Assembly: GCA_020091685.1 (NCBI GenBank)
Contig: CM034594.1
Coordinates: 1,047,981 to 1,111,980, forward strand
Direction of reading: 5' to 3'
Source: Lutjanus erythropterus
Lineage: Eukaryota > Chordata > Actinopteri > Lutjaniformes > Lutjanidae
Length of the DNA: 64,000 nt
Shown: one piece after another, positions 60,169-64,000 of the stretch
How positions within the stretch are numbered: the stretch's first letter is position 1
How the letters are laid out: every line of letters starts with the position of its first letter
Notes under the pieces: model-generated
What the model was told of the DNA's origin: nothing
Database searches by the model: none
What the model saw: the letters and a program-made list of their open reading frames with translations, nothing else
Made by a program: the position numbers and the translations under genes

Positions 60169-62197
60169 CTGAAAAGAAAGTGGTATGGGGTCAGTCATGG
60201 ACAAAAAAAACCCCACAAAATACTCAGAGCAGTGCCATGAGATGATTTGCATGAAATACAATTACATTTGAATGTCTTACAGTTCATGTTGAACCACACA
60301 GGGTCATATTTTATTATTAAATTATAGTATTTTGAAGCAGGTATTGTAGACGCGGTGCCTTCTGCATCAAGCATTATTTTTTTTATTATTTCATCTGTGT
60401 AATTCAATTCAGTTTATTATAATTAAAATGTTAAAAACACACAGAAACATACAGCGGTTGAGAAAAACACATGCACAGGGTGACTTACACCTGTGTACAG
60501 AACTCTTATTTTATCACCTTCTACCCACCTAGTGTTGAATGTTCCTCCCCTCTTTAACTTCCCAATATGCACATAATTTAAGGCAGCCATTTCCACCAGA
60601 AGCAAGCATTGATTCAACGATCTCCAGGTCATATGATGTCTGGATCAACAGTATTCCAATGATTTCAATGCAGTGGGAACCTTCTTCACATTGAAATAAT
60701 GTTGTTATTCATTTACATGCTAATGGAACGATGGTTTATGTAACCTAGACATCTACAAAATGAAACAGGCTGAAACAAATCTGCTCTGAACAGGCCTTTC
60801 TCACAGCAGCCGTTTTGTCATGAAATAGTAGGTAAAATACACGTGTTAATTAGGGTCCCAGTCAGGGTGCTGCTGTGTGCATGTTAGCTCACTGAAAAGG
60901 CTCTGCTACACTACATGGAACAGGCCCTTCATTTGTATCATTGGTAACACCTGTGTTTACCCCACTATTTCATATCAATAAAAACAGTTCAAGGGACGTT
61001 ATCTGTCCAGAAGTAAAAAGCAAAGCCCCAAGTTAACTGTTAAAGATATTTAAACATAACGCAGGTAAAAATCTCAGATCTCTGACTGGGCCAAAACAGA
61101 ACAAAAGAACGAATGAATACTGGACTTACAACCGTCAAAGAGGCAGAGACACAACTCACACTGTGTCTGCTGGATGTGTAAGTATTTTTAGTAAGGTTAG
61201 TCTCAACAATTTTTCAAGTCGTACGTCATTTTTGTAGGTTTTTTTTTTGCCCCCAGGCATCTTAATGCAGCCGTAAATTATTACATACAATAATAATAGA
61301 ATTTATATAACTATATAAATAATTCAAAAGTAACAGAGAATTTACATAACACAACAGACTTTAATTAACCCACATGTTTCAAGGTGCAGTGAGCTATTCT
61401 AGAGAAAGATGGTTGATTGTTAAAGGTTGAATCAGGAGATTTGTCCGAGCTGTTTGTAAATGCACCAGAAAGACATTAGGGCTTCAAATACTGATGCTTT
61501 GGGTTGGTAAAACATCTTCAACACAACAAAATAATGAGAAAAATATGGAAATGCACGCAGAGGGCAGGGTCTCTGCAAACACAGACAACACCACACACTT
61601 CTGGTTGTTCATAAGTGATAACTGAGAGGGATTAGGTTTAGATAAGTCTGTTTTTTTAAGAAGATGTTGCATTTTATACCTTCAGGTCTCATTCTCAGGT
61701 TGTCAGATTACCACCACTTTGAGTTGGTGGCCACCAATTAACTTTCTCATTGACCTGTGATTGGCCAAAGCATCCAGCTACATGTGAGATTTTCTACAGT
61801 CTGAAAAGAAGAGTCAAGAGGAAGAGCACAAGTTTTCTCTCAGACCACTTGAATTACAATGTGCTTAAAGATTATTATGGAACCTTTGCAAAATGACGGC
61901 AAAAATAAACTGCCTAGACCAGGTTAATGAAGTGCTTTGAGGTATATAATCTAACAATAACTACAGATACCTGTCAAACCGAACCTGCCCAACTTGTTTT
62001 TGTGTCACAAAACCACATCAATTAATAATTAATGAAAAATAGTTTAAAGAGAATGAAAGACAGCTATAAAATTAGTCGCATTCTCAGTCAAGCCTATTGC
62101 ATACGTTGATGATTGACTGCCAGAGTGACCAATTTTTGATTGTTTTTGTCTTTTCGACTACATAACTGATGAGCACTATGTAAGGATAGAAACTTAC
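60169..62197 (-). other. Upstream region or 5' intron of the C1q gene
   Basis: Bounded by the acceptor before the ATG and a candidate donor near 62197. It contains copy 2 of a dispersed repeat (61421-61640) and AT-rich sequence. No coding exon is recognised. Confidence 0.5.
61421..61640. repeat. Dispersed repeat, copy 2 (partner at 23.07 kb)
   Basis: Colinear with 23074-23255: TTTGTCCGAGCTGTTTGTAA, TTTGGGTTGGT, GCAGAGGGCAGGGTCTCTGC, then CACCACAC/CTTCTGGTTG against CACCACCATG/CTTTTAGTTG. Same orientation, with a small insertion relative to copy 1. Confidence 0.8.
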
Positions 62198-62250
62198 TGT
62201 TTTTGTTCCTCCCTCGCCTTGTTCTGAAAGATTATGTCAGGCTCTCGTGA
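62198..62250 (-). other. Candidate 5' noncoding exon of the C1q gene
   Basis: The minus strand has a strong donor AACA/GTAAGT (donor at 62197-62192) and a TTAAAA box at about 62271-62277, which would place a start near 62246. This would supply the missing 5' UTR for the C1q gene, but it rests on motif spacing only. Confidence 0.3.
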
Positions 62251-62359
62251 GTTTGTGAAACTGAGTGAGAGTTTTAAGCAGGGACAGGTTTTACCATCGC
62301 ATTGATGTACTTCAGGTGATCCTCCCCCTGAGGAGGTAAATGACAGAAGCTCCACCTCC

Positions 62360-62382
62360 TCACACACACACACACACACACA
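62360..62382. repeat. (CA)n microsatellite
   Basis: A short CA run upstream of the candidate C1q-gene start. Confidence 0.9.
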
Positions 62383-64000
62383 GGCGTCACAGTCAAACAC
62401 TCACACTCCAGTTCCTTTCACAAAGACAGCCACGTACGTCCCTAGTAGTAGAGAGCGGTAGATGTTTTTCCTTTAGTGTGAAAGAGCAAGAATTGATCTT
62501 GTTGCACCTTTCAGCTCTTTATTGTTGGGACTATAATACCTCTTATTAGGACAGCAGTTTCTGGTTGCCGTCTTTCCAGAGGACACTGATGGCTCAGAAA
62601 TACTGATATGGAGAACATTGTTGTCAGGTCCCTGAGGATTTACTGATTTACAGATGAGGTGACAAAAGAAGCTGATAGGAAGGTGCTATCGGTCCATCAA
62701 TAAAGGCCTAGATCTAAGAACAATATCCGGCGTCCCCAGTTCTCATGCTGAGTTAGAAGGGACAGAGAAGTGATACTGTGTGTTCCCATAATTACTTTCC
62801 TTTTGGATATTGTTGGAGACCCAGATGTATTGATTGGGCTTGTATGTGATAGCTATTTGGCTGAAGTGGACACCATATTCATGCGAATGAAATGATCCTG
62901 TGCTCTGTGCCAATATTTATTAAATGTTTAGTCACAAAGCCGTTAACAGGGACAATCTTTCATATTGTTTTTCAATGACAGGTTCAAAGAAAGTCGATTT
63001 CTGAAAGACAGACAAACAAAGAAGCTGGGTGAGCCCTTAAGCCTGATTTCGAGATTTTGCCAAGTGGTTATTTTGCTGTTAAACGTTTATTTTTTGGCTG
63101 ACTGTAGAGTAAATATTGCTTCCTGCAAAGGCCTTAGTCTCAGTTGCAGACTCGAGCTGTTTTGAGGGGCAGTGGTGAAAAAATAAAAGGGCACCAGAGC
63201 ACTGAACATCATGATGCATTTATGGTGAAACAGTTTCTCTTGTTTTACTATGTGACTCAAGTACAATAAGTACTTCAACTCTGTGGAAAAATATACATAG
63301 AATTAACTATTAAACAATTTCCAAGCATGTAGAGGTCAATGAATTTTCTAGTATTTAGGGCAGCCTATATGGCACATCATCACAACTTCTCCACCAAAAC
63401 TGCACTGGAGAAGGCACTTTGTGTACTGGGGCCCTTTTTTTAATCATGTTTTTTTTTTAATCATAGAGGGCACTTCATCACATCTCCTGGAAGGGCACCA
63501 CCTCAAGGGCAACCCAGAGGCTTCTTTTAAGCATAGTTTCAATTCTAATCATGAAATGAGAGCATGAAAGCATGAAATGAGACAAAAGGGTCTCAAATCA
63601 AGGACCACAAGGCTCACAGCAATCACAGCAGCAGTTTGAAGTCCATTTTCCATTTTTGTCTGAGCAGTTAAAGGACCTCTCATCCACCTTGTCTTGAATG
63701 TTGAGGTCTGTATTTTATTTGGAAACCTCAAAATGTAAAGATCAGTGCAGAACGATGCAGAATATTAAAGGGGCATTTTAAAAGTAAATACTATTTGTGG
63801 TTTTCTGTTGCCAAATCAATTTAAACAGAAAATGGCTTCATGACATAATTCATATTATGTAATAAAGAACAAAGCCACCAGTGAGTCTCTAGTACTGAAG
63901 GTTTTCTTATGTGTGTTACTGTCTCAAGGCAAAATGACAGTCAGCTGTCATTCATCTCTACAGGTTGTTTGTAACCAGAGGACAGTGTTTTGTTACTGTC
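62383..64000. other. Right-end intergenic DNA
   Basis: No exon, promoter or named repeat is recognised in the last 1.6 kb. All frames are short and lack recognisable domains. Confidence 0.6.

Overview
The window is vertebrate nuclear DNA, almost certainly from a teleost fish. It holds four protein genes split by GT-AG introns, three of which read as clear orthologues of mammalian genes. Introns are compact, and the DNA between exons is packed with (CA)n microsatellites, small inverted-repeat DNA transposons (MITEs), a tRNA-type SINE and other dispersed repeats. There is no bacterial-style operon, CRISPR array or rRNA. Most long open frames outside the exons are chance frames, exon read-through or repeat sequence.

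Layout. (1) 1-14.9 kb, + strand: bace1 (beta-secretase 1). Exon 1, with signal and propeptide, lies upstream of the window; eight coding exons run from 3497 to the stop at 13570, with a poly(A) signal at 14880. (2) 17.1-38.3 kb, + strand: pcsk7 (proprotein convertase 7). It has a CCAAT-box promoter, a likely noncoding first exon, two upstream ORFs and sixteen coding exons (19320-37317), giving 772 residues. (3) 40.7-51.0 kb, - strand: tagln (transgelin/SM22-alpha). Four coding exons (42673 to 41188) give 197 residues. An 8-kb first intron leads to a noncoding exon near 50.7 kb, preceded by a TATA-like box and two perfect CArG boxes, the hallmark of SRF-driven smooth-muscle promoters. (4) 56.2-62.3 kb, - strand: a secreted C1q-domain protein (247 residues) with a signal peptide, a cysteine-rich segment and a C-terminal C1q domain, resembling teleost cerebellin-like/C1q-like proteins.

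How the genes relate. BACE1 and PCSK7 are both type I membrane proteases of the late secretory pathway; transgelin is an actin-binding smooth-muscle protein and the C1q protein is secreted. They do not form a pathway. What links them is ancient synteny: from memory, human 11q23.3 has BACE1-(RNF214)-PCSK7-TAGLN in the same relative orientation. Here RNF214 is missing from the 2.2-kb bace1-pcsk7 gap, and a C1q gene lies beyond tagln where mammals have SIDT2.

The most useful second-look items are the tagln CArG promoter, the two pcsk7 upstream ORFs that meet at ATGA, a 1.4-kb TA-flanked transposon almost filling one intron of the C1q gene, a (CA)n tract directly after a splice donor of that gene, and several hairpin-forming MITEs inside transcribed introns. 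I found no convincing previously undescribed biological system; the C1q gene is the least characterised locus here.
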